Notes under the pieces: model-generated
Databases searched by the model: none
What the model was told of the DNA's origin: nothing
What the model saw: the letters and a program-made list of their open reading frames with translations, nothing else
Program-made: the position numbers and the translations under genes
Source: Cyanobium sp.
GTDB taxonomy: Bacteria; Cyanobacteriota; Cyanobacteriia; PCC-6307; Cyanobiaceae
Direction of reading: 5' to 3'
Assembly (NCBI GenBank): GCA_014191755.1
Contig: BJHE01000008.1
Coordinates: 27,072-91,071, forward strand
Length of the DNA: 64,000 bases
Shown here: positions 8,872 to 18,353 of the stretch, piece by piece
Numbering within the stretch: the stretch's first letter is position 1
Layout: every line of letters starts with the position of its first letter

Positions 8872-10091
8872 AGCCGCCCCTTCGAGTTCTCCATGTGATC
8901 CCCTCGATCAGCCCTCTCCGGGGTGGACCGAGCAAGGCGGTGCTGGACATGGTGGCTGCCCTCCGCCAGCGGGGCGTCGACGCCTCGATCCTCACCACCA
9001 ATGACGATGGTCGGGGTGTGGATGCCTCGCTGCCCACCGGGAAGTGGATCGACCGCCAGGGCATTCCCTTGATTGCCTTTCCGCGCTGGAGTCCCCCCGT
9101 TCACGCCCTGCGGGAGTTCGCCTTCAGCCCCGGTCTGGTGAGGTGGCTGAAAGTCCATCTCCACGACTACGACCTGCTCCACGTGCATGCGATCTTCTCG
9201 TTTCCCTCCACTTGGGCCATGCGTGAGGCCCGCCACGCCGGCGTTCCCTACCTGGTGCGGACGATCGGACAGCTCAGTCCCTGGAGCCTCGCCCAGAGCC
9301 GCTCCCGCAAGATCTGGATGCTGCGGCTGATCGAGGAGCGCAACCTCAATGGGGCTGCCGCCCTGCATTTCACCGCCGGGGCTGAACGGGATGAGGTGGC
9401 AGCGCTCGGCCTGCTGCCCCCGGCTCTGGTGCTCCCCCTCGGGGTGCAGCTGAACAACCAAACCAACCGCAGAGCCCAAGTAGGGAGTGACCTCACCGAT
9501 CGCACCACCCGATTTCTGTTCCTCTCACGGCTGCATCCCAAGAAGCAACTCGATCGCCTGCTGGAAGCGCTAGCCCTGCTCAACCAACAACGGCCCGATG
9601 CTTCCTGGGAACTTCGGATCGCCGGCCGGGGTGAACCCGGCTACGAGCGCCAGCTCCATGGGCAGGCCGAATCGCTCGGCCTGGGCCAGCGCTGCCTGTG
9701 GCTGGGGCAGGTGGAGGGTGAAGGCAAGGACAAGGAGCTGGCGGATGCCGACTGGCTGGTGCTGCCCTCGGCGGCTGAAAATTTCGGCATCGCCGTGGCC
9801 GAAGCCCTGGCGGCCGGCACCCCGGCCATCCTCTCGCCCGAGGTGGCGGTGTCGGAATTGGTGGCAACGGCCGGAGCCGGCCTGGTCTGTGCCAGCACCC
9901 CTCCGGAGTTGGCCTGCACCCTGGCGCAAGCCATTGGGGGCCCCAGCCCTGCCACCCGTTTGGCTGCCCGTAGCCTTGCGGAGCAGCGGCTGGCCTGGCC
10001 AGCCATCGCCTCGGCCCTGGAGACCCACTATGCCGACATCGTGAAAGCGAATCGCCGCAACGCCGCTCCCTCCGCGCCATCCCCCCCGTAG
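8868..10091 (+). CDS. GT4-family glycosyltransferase
   Basis: A 407-residue GT-B enzyme. The N-terminus LRVLHVIPSISPLRGGPSKAV contains the GGP(S) acceptor loop. The C-terminal domain has RFLFLSRLHPKKQLDRLLEA and the donor-binding SAAENFGIAVAEALAAGTPA with E-x7-E. The start overlaps the preceding stop (ATGA). It is followed 7 bases later by the polymerase-like membrane protein. The predicted location is cytoplasmic or the inner face of the membrane. The sugar specificity cannot be assigned. Confidence 0.88.
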   Translation: MKPPLRVLHVIPSISPLRGGPSKAVLDMVAALRQRGVDASILTTNDDGRGVDASLPTGKWIDRQGIPLIAFPRWSPPVHALREFAFSPGLVRWLKVHLHDYDLLHVHAIFSFPSTWAMREARHAGVPYLVRTIGQLSPWSLAQSRSRKIWMLRLIEERNLNGAAALHFTAGAERDEVAALGLLPPALVLPLGVQLNNQTNRRAQVGSDLTDRTTRFLFLSRLHPKKQLDRLLEALALLNQQRPDASWELRIAGRGEPGYERQLHGQAESLGLGQRCLWLGQVEGEGKDKELADADWLVLPSAAENFGIAVAEALAAGTPAILSPEVAVSELVATAGAGLVCASTPPELACTLAQAIGGPSPATRLAARSLAEQRLAWPAIASALETHYADIVKANRRNAAPSAPSPP

Positions 10092-10098
10092 CCCGTCG

Positions 10099-11556
10099 AT
10101 GACATCGCTGTTCCTGGTTCTGATGTTCGGCAGCCTCGCCTTGGTCCTGCTGGATGGCAACTGGCGAGCAGGATTGCTTATCACTGTGGTGATCGGTTTT
10201 CTGCAGGATCCAATCCGGAAGATCACACCGGACCAACCCAGCACGTTCGTGGGCCTGGTGCTGCTTGCCTTCGCGCTGACCACCCTGGTGATCTATGAGA
10301 AGAAACAGGGAAGGATTGACCTGCGCAGCATGTTCTGGACCGTGCCGGAAATCCTTGAATGGATTCCCATCTACTTCCTCGTGATCGCGGCCCAGGCGAT
10401 GAATTCCTTTCTCCGCTTCGGAGACATCCGACTCATGGGTCTGGGCTTCGCCTTCTACATGGCCCCCGCCGTGGCCATCTGGGCAGGCTACGAGGTGGGA
10501 TGCAGTCCCAAAGCCTTGCAAAAAGTGATCATCACATACCTAGCTTTATGCAGTCTATTTGCGATATCAGCCTGGCTCGACTTCCGAGGTCTTGATAGCA
10601 TTTTCTTTCAAGAGGTGGGCGAGGGAATTCAAATCACCTTTGAGGGTTTTTCCGCCTCAGGGGTTTCGGGCCTGTGGCGCACCAGCGAGGTGGCTGCCTG
10701 GCATCTCGCCGCAGGAGCCTGCTTCTCCATCGTTATGGCGGTGAGTTCCCAACGACGTGATACGCAGTTGCTTCTATTCTTGCTGGCCGCAGCCTTCGCC
10801 TATCTCACGATCCCCACAGGACGCCGTAAAGCGCTGGTGCTAGTGCTGGTATTCACAGCCTTCTACCTGCTGCTATTCAGCCGCAGGGCTTCCCCAGCCT
10901 CGCGAGAGAGGGTGATCAGCAGCGTGCTCGGGGGATCCGCGATGGCCTACGGGGCCTATGCGCTCTTTCTGATCACGGCCAAGGGAGATTCCTTCGACCG
11001 CTACCTGAATCGATCCCTGAGCGCCAAGGACGACCTGTTTGACCGCTTTCAGACGCAAGGCCTTGGAGCTCTGCTGAGAGCACTCGACGTCTCCCAGGGC
11101 TGGGGGCTGGGGGTGGGGGCTGGGGCCAATCTGGGCAACATCAAGTTCAGCGACAGCGCCCAGGCGGTCCGACGGAGCATTCAGAGCCTCAGTTATGTAT
11201 CGGAAGGGGGTGGCGGCAGAATCGTGGCCGAATTAGGCCTGCCCGGACTGGTTGTAGGGATCGTACTCGTTGCCTTATTTTTGCTAACTTTTCGTCGTAA
11301 CTTCCGCTTACTCACCCTGCTGGAACCCCGCCTGGCCTTCCTGTTGCTTGGCCTTGTGGCATTCGGCCTCGCCAACGTGGTGTTCTTCTTTACGGCCGCA
11401 CAGGTTTACTCCGATCCCTTCATTCTGATCCTGCTTGGCATTTGCTTCGGATCCTTTCTTGCCGTGCCCACCCTGATCGCTCGTCAGCAGGCCCAGCTTG
11501 CCTACCTGCAATCCCAGCCCCCGACCACCGGCATGTCCTTCCCCGCTGTTCGATGA
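10099..11556 (+). CDS. Polytopic membrane protein, O-antigen polymerase/ligase-like (Wzy/WaaL type)
   Basis: A 485-residue protein with about 10-12 hydrophobic segments, starting with SLFLVLMFGSLALVLLDGNW. It has a long loop between segments (about residues 285-375) that is rich in charged residues and Gly (GWGLGVGAGANLG), the usual layout of Wzy or WaaL proteins. Such proteins polymerise lipid-linked repeat units or attach polysaccharide at the outer face of the inner membrane. The sequence family is very divergent, so the choice between polymerase and ligase is not possible here. It is the only such protein in the locus, which favours polymerase. Confidence 0.7.
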   Translation: MTSLFLVLMFGSLALVLLDGNWRAGLLITVVIGFLQDPIRKITPDQPSTFVGLVLLAFALTTLVIYEKKQGRIDLRSMFWTVPEILEWIPIYFLVIAAQAMNSFLRFGDIRLMGLGFAFYMAPAVAIWAGYEVGCSPKALQKVIITYLALCSLFAISAWLDFRGLDSIFFQEVGEGIQITFEGFSASGVSGLWRTSEVAAWHLAAGACFSIVMAVSSQRRDTQLLLFLLAAAFAYLTIPTGRRKALVLVLVFTAFYLLLFSRRASPASRERVISSVLGGSAMAYGAYALFLITAKGDSFDRYLNRSLSAKDDLFDRFQTQGLGALLRALDVSQGWGLGVGAGANLGNIKFSDSAQAVRRSIQSLSYVSEGGGGRIVAELGLPGLVVGIVLVALFLLTFRRNFRLLTLLEPRLAFLLLGLVAFGLANVVFFFTAAQVYSDPFILILLGICFGSFLAVPTLIARQQAQLAYLQSQPPTTGMSFPAVR

Positions 11557-11557
11557 G

Positions 11558-12430
11558 ATGACCTCCAATCCGTTGCCCCTAGAGGCGTCGGGCTACTCCT
11601 CCGCAGTAAGGGCCCCATCGCTCCCCCTCACGGCCCTCCTGCTCACCTGGAACGAGACCGCCAACATCGGCCGCACCCTCGCTGCCCTCCACTGGTTGAA
11701 CGATATTCTCGTCATCGACAGCGGCAGCACCGATGGAACCCTTGAGGTGCTGGCGGCCCACCCCAACGTGCGAGTTCTGCACCGACGGTTCGACAGCTTC
11801 GCCGAACAATGCAACTTCGGGCTTGATCGCATCAGCACCGAGTGGGTGCTCAGCCTCGATGCCGACTACGGCGTTCCCCCGGAGTTAGCCCGCTCAATGC
11901 AATCCCTGCTGGAGCGGGCCGACCGGGACCATCTCGCGGGCTTCAGCCTCCCCTTTCGCTACTGCATCGATGGCCGGCCGCTGCGGGGATCGTTGTTACC
12001 CCCTCGAACCTGCTTGTATCGCACCTTGAGGGGACGCTACCGCGATGAGGGCCATGGGCACCGGGTGGTGATCGAGGGCGAAGTGGCTCCGCTGCCTGTC
12101 CCCCTTCTCCATGACGACCGCAAGCCGCTGGCGCGCTGGCTGGCCTCCCAGCAGAAGTACCTGCAGATCGAGGCCGCCAATCTGCTCGGCACCCCCAGCC
12201 ACCGATTGTCCTGGGTGGACCGGCTCCGCAAACACACCCCACTGTCGCCCTTGGCAGCCATCACCTTCTGCCTGCTGCTGCGCGGTGGGCTGCTCGACGG
12301 CCGAGCGGGGCTGATCTACGCACTGCAGCGCACCTACGCCGAACTGTTGCTGGTGCTCATGCTGGACGAGGCACGGAGACGGAAGGTCAATATCGCCGAG
12401 GCCGCAACCGCTTCCGCAGAGCCCACTTGA
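11558..12430 (+). CDS. GT2-family glycosyltransferase (WaaE/KdtX-like)
   Basis: Contains PLTALLLTWNETANIGRTLAAL, VIDSGSTDGTLEVL and SLDADYGVPPEL, which are hallmarks of the GT2 subgroup that includes lipopolysaccharide-core transferases of the WaaE/KdtX type. The TWNE(E)-x-NI segment is characteristic. ATG 11558 lies just after the upstream stop and is preferred to 11498, which overlaps the polymerase (290 aa). Near the C-terminus is one hydrophobic stretch (LAAITFCLLLRGGLLDG) that may associate with membrane. A hairpin followed by a pyrimidine/T-rich run lies just downstream. Confidence 0.85.
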   Translation: MTSNPLPLEASGYSSAVRAPSLPLTALLLTWNETANIGRTLAALHWLNDILVIDSGSTDGTLEVLAAHPNVRVLHRRFDSFAEQCNFGLDRISTEWVLSLDADYGVPPELARSMQSLLERADRDHLAGFSLPFRYCIDGRPLRGSLLPPRTCLYRTLRGRYRDEGHGHRVVIEGEVAPLPVPLLHDDRKPLARWLASQQKYLQIEAANLLGTPSHRLSWVDRLRKHTPLSPLAAITFCLLLRGGLLDGRAGLIYALQRTYAELLLVLMLDEARRRKVNIAEAATASAEPT

Positions 12431-12465
12431 ACATCCGATTCCAGGACATGAGCGAGAGATCGCCT

Positions 12466-12496
12466 ACCAGGCGGCTTACGCTCGCCTGGTTTCTTC
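12466..12496 (+). terminator. Candidate intrinsic terminator or attenuator inside the polysaccharide operon
   Basis: ACCAGGCG and CGCCTGGT form a perfect 8-bp stem around a 9-base loop, followed by TTCTTCC. This sits in an 88-base gap, one of the few real gaps among otherwise overlapping genes. It could end the first transcript or reduce read-through to the epimerase. Confidence 0.45.
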
Positions 12497-12518
12497 CCCA
12501 ATCCCTCCGTCCTGGTTG

Positions 12519-13553
12519 ATGGCTTCGATCCTGATCACCGGCGGCGCCGGTTTCATCGGCACCAATGCCGCCCTTCACTTCGCCTCCAGAGGCTGGACCG
12601 TGAGCATCGTGGACAACCTGTCCCGTCGGGGAACTGAAAAGAATCTGGCCTGGCTGCTGGAGCAGCGCCCCGAGATTGACTTCCATCAAGTGGACATCCG
12701 CGATTTCGAGCCCCTAGCCGCGGTGATCAGCGAGCGCAAACCCGACATGGTGCTGCACCTGGCCGCCCAGGTGGCCGTGACCACCTCTTACACCAACCCC
12801 CGGGAAGATTTCGAAATCAATGCCCTGGGCAGCTTCAACGTGATGGAGGCCGTGCGGCTGCGGGCGCCGGAGGCCTTCGTGCTCTACGCCTCCACGAACA
12901 AGGTGTACGGCGGCATGGAAACGGTGCCGGTGGTGAGGGGAGAACACGGCTATGTGTTCGCGGATCTGCCGCTCGGGGTCCCCGAGCACCAGCCCCTCGA
13001 TTTCCACTCCCCCTACGGCTGCTCCAAGGGGGTGGCCGACCAATACACGATCGATTACGCCCGCATCTACGACCTGCAGACCTGCAGCTTCCGCCAATCC
13101 TGCATCTACGGCATCCGCCAATTCGGCATCGAAGATCAGGGGTGGGTGGCCTGGTTCAGCATCGCCGCCCTTCTGGATAAACCGATCACCCTCTACGGCG
13201 ACGGCTGGCAGACCCGCGATGTGCTCAATGTGCAAGATCTGGCCCGAGCCTATGAGGCCGCCTGGAACCACCGCAGTGTGGTGAGCGGCCAGGCCTTCAA
13301 CATCGGCGGAGGGCCAACCAACACCCTCTGCCTTCGCGATCTGCTCGGTTTCCTGCAAGAGGAACTGGACATCACCCTCACCCCCCGCACGGGGGCGACC
13401 CGGCCAGGGGACCAACCCGTGTTCGTCTGCGACATCCGCAAGGCTGGGGAGCTGATGGGCTGGGCGCCGCAGATTGGCGTCAGCGATGGCGTGCGCGACC
13501 TGATCCGCTGGGTGCGGGAGAACCGCGAGCTGTTCGACTTCCTCAAGGGATGA
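12519..13553 (+). CDS. NAD-dependent nucleotide-sugar epimerase/dehydratase, CDP-paratose/tyvelose 2-epimerase-like
   Basis: Extended short-chain dehydrogenase of 344 residues. It has the NAD-binding ILITGGAGFIGTNAAL, the active-site serine/threonine region YASTNKVYGG and the catalytic Y-x3-K in SPYGCSKGVADQY. The STNKVYG form and the sequence around CIYGIRQFG are characteristic of the RfbE (CDP-paratose 2-epimerase) branch. Start ATG 12519 is preferred to TTG 12516. Its stop overlaps the next gene. It probably provides a modified nucleotide sugar for this locus; the exact sugar is not readable. Confidence 0.82.
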   Translation: MASILITGGAGFIGTNAALHFASRGWTVSIVDNLSRRGTEKNLAWLLEQRPEIDFHQVDIRDFEPLAAVISERKPDMVLHLAAQVAVTTSYTNPREDFEINALGSFNVMEAVRLRAPEAFVLYASTNKVYGGMETVPVVRGEHGYVFADLPLGVPEHQPLDFHSPYGCSKGVADQYTIDYARIYDLQTCSFRQSCIYGIRQFGIEDQGWVAWFSIAALLDKPITLYGDGWQTRDVLNVQDLARAYEAAWNHRSVVSGQAFNIGGGPTNTLCLRDLLGFLQEELDITLTPRTGATRPGDQPVFVCDIRKAGELMGWAPQIGVSDGVRDLIRWVRENRELFDFLKG

Positions 13554-14776
13554 GCGGCGCAAGGCTGAGGGCCCTGATCAGCACGATCGAACCGATCGAT
13601 GGTGGCGTGCCCACCATGACCCGCTGCATCACGCAGCTGCTTGAGGAGCTCGACATCGAGCCCGTGTATGCCTGGTACGCACCTTGGAGCCAGCATCCAG
13701 CCCTCTCCGTGCCGCTGTATGCCGTGGCGAGCGGCAGGCGTCCAGGAGCACTGGATCAACGGGCCTACGGCAACCACGAGGCCCATGCCCTGGGCAGCTG
13801 GTTGCCGGAGCTGGAGTTCACCCACTACCTGCCACGGCGGGCCTGGCGCGACCGGATCGCCAGCTGCCAGCTGCATCTCTCGGTGACCGGTAACCCCCTT
13901 TGCGCGCTGCCCTATGCCCGTCTTGGCCTGCCCTTCCTGGCCTGGGTGGCCACCCCCTGGGAAGCGGATCGCGCCAACCGGGTGCGGGGCTTCAGCCTGC
14001 CCCGCCGCCTTCTGGATCGCGGTCTGAACGGTCCGGTGCTGCGCCGGCTGGAACGGCAGGTGCTCCGAGCTCCCGAGGGCCGGATCCTGGCCCTGAGCCA
14101 GTACACCGCCGACGCCCTTGGCCAGGTGGCCGGACACCCCATGGCAGGTGTGCTGCTGATGCCGGTCGACAGCACCACCTTCTCCCCAGACCCAGCGGCC
14201 GTGGTGCCCTGGCGGATCGGCTTCGCCGGCCGCTATGGCGATCCGCGCAAGAACATCGAGCTGCTGTTGGATTCCGTGGAGCTGCTGCATCGGCAGGGCG
14301 CCCCGGTGGAACTTCATCTCGCCGGCGAAAAGGACCTAACCCTCCTGCAACCCCGACTGCGGCAGCGTGGGATCGAGCCTCTGGTCCGGTGCCATCCCCC
14401 CCTCGAACCGGGACGGCTGGCACAGCTTCTGCGCAGCCTCGACCTGTTCGTGATCCCTTCGCACCAGGAGGGGCTCTGCATCGCGGCCCTGGAGGCGATG
14501 GCCTGCGGCGTTCCGGTGGTGAGCACCCGCTGCGGCGGACCGGAGCAGTTCGTGCTGGAGGGCCTTACCGGCCAGCTGGTGGATGCTGATCCCCAGGCCC
14601 TGGCCGTTGCCATCGCCGCCATCGCGGCGGACCGGCCGCAGCGGCAGCGGCTGGCCCATGGTGCGCATCAGTGGGTCTCCGATCACGCCAGCACCGCCGC
14701 CGCCCGGGCCACCTTCAGCCGCCAGCTGAAGGCCACCTGGCCCCATGTGGCCATTCCCCAGATGGAGGCAAACTGA
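13550..14776 (+). CDS. GT4-family glycosyltransferase
   Basis: A 408-residue GT-B protein. The N-terminus (LRALISTIEPIDGGVPTMTRCI) has the GGV loop. The C-terminal domain has WRIGFAGRYGDPRKNIELL and the donor-site segment EGLCIAALEAMACGVPVVST with E-x7-E. ATGA overlap with the epimerase upstream and TGATG overlap with asnB downstream place it in a tightly coupled block. Donor and acceptor are unknown. Confidence 0.87.
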   Translation: MSGARLRALISTIEPIDGGVPTMTRCITQLLEELDIEPVYAWYAPWSQHPALSVPLYAVASGRRPGALDQRAYGNHEAHALGSWLPELEFTHYLPRRAWRDRIASCQLHLSVTGNPLCALPYARLGLPFLAWVATPWEADRANRVRGFSLPRRLLDRGLNGPVLRRLERQVLRAPEGRILALSQYTADALGQVAGHPMAGVLLMPVDSTTFSPDPAAVVPWRIGFAGRYGDPRKNIELLLDSVELLHRQGAPVELHLAGEKDLTLLQPRLRQRGIEPLVRCHPPLEPGRLAQLLRSLDLFVIPSHQEGLCIAALEAMACGVPVVSTRCGGPEQFVLEGLTGQLVDADPQALAVAIAAIAADRPQRQRLAHGAHQWVSDHASTAAARATFSRQLKATWPHVAIPQMEAN

Positions 14777-16611
14777 TGTGCGGCATTGCGGGCCTGCTCG
14801 GCGCCGAGCCGGGCTCCTTCGCCGAGCGGGTGCGGCCCGCCATTGCCCACCGGGGCCCCGACGATGCAGGCACCTGGCAGAACGCCACCACCTGCTTGGT
14901 GCAGACGCGTCTGGCCATCCTCGATCTCTCCCCCAGCGGCCACCAGCCGATGGCCTCCCCCTGCGGCCGCTGGCAACTGGTGTTCAACGGCGAGATCTAC
15001 AACCACGCCAACCTGCGCCAGCGGCTGGAGGCCGAGGGCGAACGGTTCCGGGGCAGCGGCGACACCGAGGTGCTGTTGCGTTGGATGGCCCGGCGTGGTC
15101 GCTCCGGACTGGCCGATCTGCGTGGCATGTACGCCTTCTGCCTGCTGGACACCCAGGAGGGGAGCGCACTCCTGGCCCGCGATCCCCATGGCATCAAACC
15201 CCTTTACATCTGGCAAGGCCCCTCCGGGGAACTGGCCTTTGCATCGGAGCTGCGGGCCCTGCTAGCCAGCGACAGGATCCCCCGGCGACCCGACCCTGAG
15301 GCCATCGCCGCCTACCTGGTCAGCGGCTCGGTGCCCGAACCGGCAACCCTGGTGGCCGGGGTAAAGCGGCTGGAAGCCGGCCACTGGCTCCAGTGGCAGG
15401 CGGGCACGAGCCGCATTGAACCCTGGTGGCCCCTGCCGGAAAGCCTGCTCATCGGGCAGAAGGAGGAAGTCACCAACCGCCCGGCTCCCATCAACAATCG
15501 GGAGGTTGCCCTTCAGCTGACCCGCTCCGCTTTGCGGGAGTCGGTAACGGCCCATATGGTGAGCGATGTTCCGGTGGGCCTTTTTCTCAGTGCCGGCCTG
15601 GATTCGGCAGCCCTACTGGCTCTTGCGCCCCCCGGCCTTCACACGTTCACGATCGGCTTCGACGACCCCGGTAGCGAGGGGTTCGATGAATCTGAGCCGG
15701 CAGCGCAAATCGCGGCCCTGTTCGGGGCGGAGCACACACCCCTGACCCTGCGCGCCGACCAGGCCCGCTCCTGGCTCCCCGACTTTCTCTCCAGCCAGGA
15801 CCAACCCTCCATCGACGGCTTCAACACCTGGTGTGTCTCCCGGCTGGCCAGTGAGCGGGGGCTGAAGGTTGCCCTCTCCGGTCTCGGGGGGGATGAATTG
15901 TTTGGGGGCTATCCGAGTTTCCGCACAGTTCCCCGGCTGCATCGCTGGCGCCGCCGCCTGGGGCCGCTCGGCCCCCTGGCGGCGGCCGCCCTGAGCCGGA
16001 GCCCGGGGGGAAGGGAGCAGAAACGACAACGGCTAGCGGAACTGCTCCGCGGCGCCCCCTCCCTGCAGGCCGCCCACCGCTGCCTGCGGGGGCAGTTCAC
16101 CAGCCCGGAGGTCGCGGCGCTGATGCGGCACTGGGGCCTGCCTTCGCCGCAGGGAATCTCCATCGAAGCTGGCGGCGAAGCTCCCCCGGATGGGTTGGAT
16201 CTGGCCGAATCCGTAGCCTGGCTAGAGGGCAGCCGCTATCTGCGCAATCAACTCCTGCCGGACAGTGATGTGATGGCGATGGCCACCGCCCTGGAGCTGC
16301 GCCTTCCCTATGTGGACGCGACGCTTCAGGGACAGATCGCGCCGATCGTGCCCTCGCTTCGATTGGCCCCAGGCAAGGCGCTGTTGCAGGCCAGCATTCA
16401 CGAACTACCAGCCTGGTTCACGAACCGACCCAAACAAGGATTCCGGTTCCCCTTCCAGCTCTGGCTGGACAACCCACAATCTCCCCTCGCTCTGCGGGTA
16501 CCCTCCACCCCGGCGGGCCTGGATCTGCGGCCTTGGTACCGCCGCTGGAACCTCATGGTTCTGGAGAGCTGGCTCCGCCACCACTTGGCGATCGATCTTC
16601 CCCAACTATGA
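14776..16611 (+). CDS. asnB: Asparagine synthase (glutamine-hydrolysing), AsnB family
   Basis: The real start ATG 14776 places Cys2 as the N-terminal nucleophile (MCGIAGLLG), as required for the class II glutamine amidotransferase domain. The synthetase domain carries the PP-loop variant LSAGLDSAALLAL (SAGLDS in place of SGGxDS) and LSGLGGDELFGGY (611 aa). The family makes Asn from Asp using glutamine and ATP. Homologues in surface-polysaccharide loci are thought to amidate sugar acids (WbpS-like). Position among glycosyltransferases and next to a carbamoyltransferase favours that role here, by inference. Confidence 0.9.
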   Translation: MCGIAGLLGAEPGSFAERVRPAIAHRGPDDAGTWQNATTCLVQTRLAILDLSPSGHQPMASPCGRWQLVFNGEIYNHANLRQRLEAEGERFRGSGDTEVLLRWMARRGRSGLADLRGMYAFCLLDTQEGSALLARDPHGIKPLYIWQGPSGELAFASELRALLASDRIPRRPDPEAIAAYLVSGSVPEPATLVAGVKRLEAGHWLQWQAGTSRIEPWWPLPESLLIGQKEEVTNRPAPINNREVALQLTRSALRESVTAHMVSDVPVGLFLSAGLDSAALLALAPPGLHTFTIGFDDPGSEGFDESEPAAQIAALFGAEHTPLTLRADQARSWLPDFLSSQDQPSIDGFNTWCVSRLASERGLKVALSGLGGDELFGGYPSFRTVPRLHRWRRRLGPLGPLAAAALSRSPGGREQKRQRLAELLRGAPSLQAAHRCLRGQFTSPEVAALMRHWGLPSPQGISIEAGGEAPPDGLDLAESVAWLEGSRYLRNQLLPDSDVMAMATALELRLPYVDATLQGQIAPIVPSLRLAPGKALLQASIHELPAWFTNRPKQGFRFPFQLWLDNPQSPLALRVPSTPAGLDLRPWYRRWNLMVLESWLRHHLAIDLPQL

Positions 16612-18353
16612 CCCTCATTCTCGGGATCAACGCCTTTCACGCCGACGCTGCCGCGTCCCTAGTGCGCGATGGAGAGATCATCGCTGCGGCGGAAGAGGAG
16701 CGCTTCCGCCGCATCAAGCACTGGGCCGGTTTCCCCTCCGAAGCGATTACCTGGTGTCTGGCCGACGCGGGCGTGACGATCGGTGATCTCGATCACATCG
16801 CCATCAACTCCCTGCCGGGCGCCCACAGGCTGCGCAAACTGATTTACACAGCAGCCTCCCGCCCCGATCCGCGCTTCCTGCTGGCCCGCTGGCGCAACAA
16901 GCGGGAACGGGCCGGCCTGGCCGAGCAGCTCGCCAGTGCCTTCCCCGGGCAGTCGATCCGGGCCCAGCTCCATTTCGTGGAGCACCACCGCGCCCACCTG
17001 GCGTCCGCCTTCTACGCCTCTCCCTATCCCGAGGCCGCCGTGGTGTCGGTGGATGGCTTCGGCGATTTCTCGAGCGGCGCCTGGGGCTACGGCAGCGGCA
17101 CCGATCTGGCGATCGATGGCCAGATCTGGTTCCCTCACTCCCTTGGCGCCTTTTACACCGCCATCACCCAGTATCTGGGATTTCCCCACTACGGGGATGA
17201 ATACAAGGTGATGGGGCTGGCGCCCTATGGCCAGCCGACCCGAATGGAGGAGATGCGTCGCATCGTGCGGCTCCAGGAGGACGGCACCTACCGCCTCGAC
17301 CTGCGCTGGTTCCAGCACGCCGGCCAGAATCTGCCCCACCAGTGGAGCAACGGCATCCCCACCGTTGGCCAGCACTGGAGCCCGGCCCTGGAAACCCTGT
17401 TGGGCCCGGCCCGCCGACCGGATGAGCCCCTCGAGCAACACCACAAGGACATCGCCCGTTCAGCCCAGGTGATGTACGAGGAGGCCTTCTTCCACCTCCT
17501 GAACGCCCTGCATCTCCGCCATCCCACCGACCACCTCTGCATCGCAGGGGGCTGCGGCGCCAATTCCGTGGCCAACGGCAAGGTCACCGTGGCCACACCG
17601 TTCCGTCAGGTGTATGTGCAGGCGGCCGCCGGAGATGCAGGAGGGGCCCTTGGCGCGGCCCTCGAGGTCTGGCATGGCCTGGGGAATCCCCGCAGCCAAC
17701 CGATGCTCAACGCCTACCTGGGCAGCGAAGCCAGCGCTCCGGCCATCGAAGCTCTTCTGGCCGACCCGACCCGTACCGCAGCCCTGGCGAGCTGCACGAT
17801 CGAACGCCCAGCCGATGACCAGCTGTGTGACCAGGTGGCCGCCGCCATCGCCGATGGACTGGTGATCGGCTGGTTCGACGGACGGATGGAGTGGGGCCCA
17901 CGCGCCCTTGGGCACCGCTCGATCCTCGGCGATCCGCGCCGGGCAGACATGAAGGACATCCTCAATCTGAAGATCAAACGGCGCGAATCCTTCCGCCCCT
18001 TCGCGCCATCGGTGCTGAGGGAAGCAGTGCCGGAATGGTTTGAGCGCGACGGTGACGTGCCGTTCATGATGCAGGTGTACCCGATCCGGGAAGAGAAGCG
18101 GACTCTCATTCCAGCGGTGACCCATGTGGATGGCACCGGCCGGCTCCAGACCGTCAGCGAGGCCGGCAATGGCCGTTACTACCGCCTGATCCGCGCCTTC
18201 GCGGCGCACACCGGCGTGCCGATGGTGCTCAACACCTCGTTCAATGAGAACGAACCGATCGTCTGCACCCCGGGCCAGGCGCTTGACTGCTTCCTGCGAA
18301 CCAAAATGGATGTGCTGGTGCTCGGCCCGGTGCTGATCCGCAGGCGGGGCTGA
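16608..18353 (+). CDS. Carbamoyltransferase, NodU/CmcH/TobZ family
   Basis: The start is ATG 16608, overlapping the asnB stop (581 aa). N-terminal Kae1-like domain: LILGINAFHADAAASLVRDG, EHHRAHLASAFYASPY and VSVDGFGDFSSG. The C-terminal YrdC-like/carbamoyl domain includes GRMEWGPRALGHRSILGDPR and KRRESFRPFAPSV. Known members make carbamoyl-adenylate from carbamoyl phosphate and ATP and transfer the carbamoyl group to a hydroxyl of a sugar or antibiotic. Here it probably decorates a sugar of the surface polysaccharide. It overlaps the following GT2 start by one base. Confidence 0.92.
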   Translation: MTLILGINAFHADAAASLVRDGEIIAAAEEERFRRIKHWAGFPSEAITWCLADAGVTIGDLDHIAINSLPGAHRLRKLIYTAASRPDPRFLLARWRNKRERAGLAEQLASAFPGQSIRAQLHFVEHHRAHLASAFYASPYPEAAVVSVDGFGDFSSGAWGYGSGTDLAIDGQIWFPHSLGAFYTAITQYLGFPHYGDEYKVMGLAPYGQPTRMEEMRRIVRLQEDGTYRLDLRWFQHAGQNLPHQWSNGIPTVGQHWSPALETLLGPARRPDEPLEQHHKDIARSAQVMYEEAFFHLLNALHLRHPTDHLCIAGGCGANSVANGKVTVATPFRQVYVQAAAGDAGGALGAALEVWHGLGNPRSQPMLNAYLGSEASAPAIEALLADPTRTAALASCTIERPADDQLCDQVAAAIADGLVIGWFDGRMEWGPRALGHRSILGDPRRADMKDILNLKIKRRESFRPFAPSVLREAVPEWFERDGDVPFMMQVYPIREEKRTLIPAVTHVDGTGRLQTVSEAGNGRYYRLIRAFAAHTGVPMVLNTSFNENEPIVCTPGQALDCFLRTKMDVLVLGPVLIRRRG

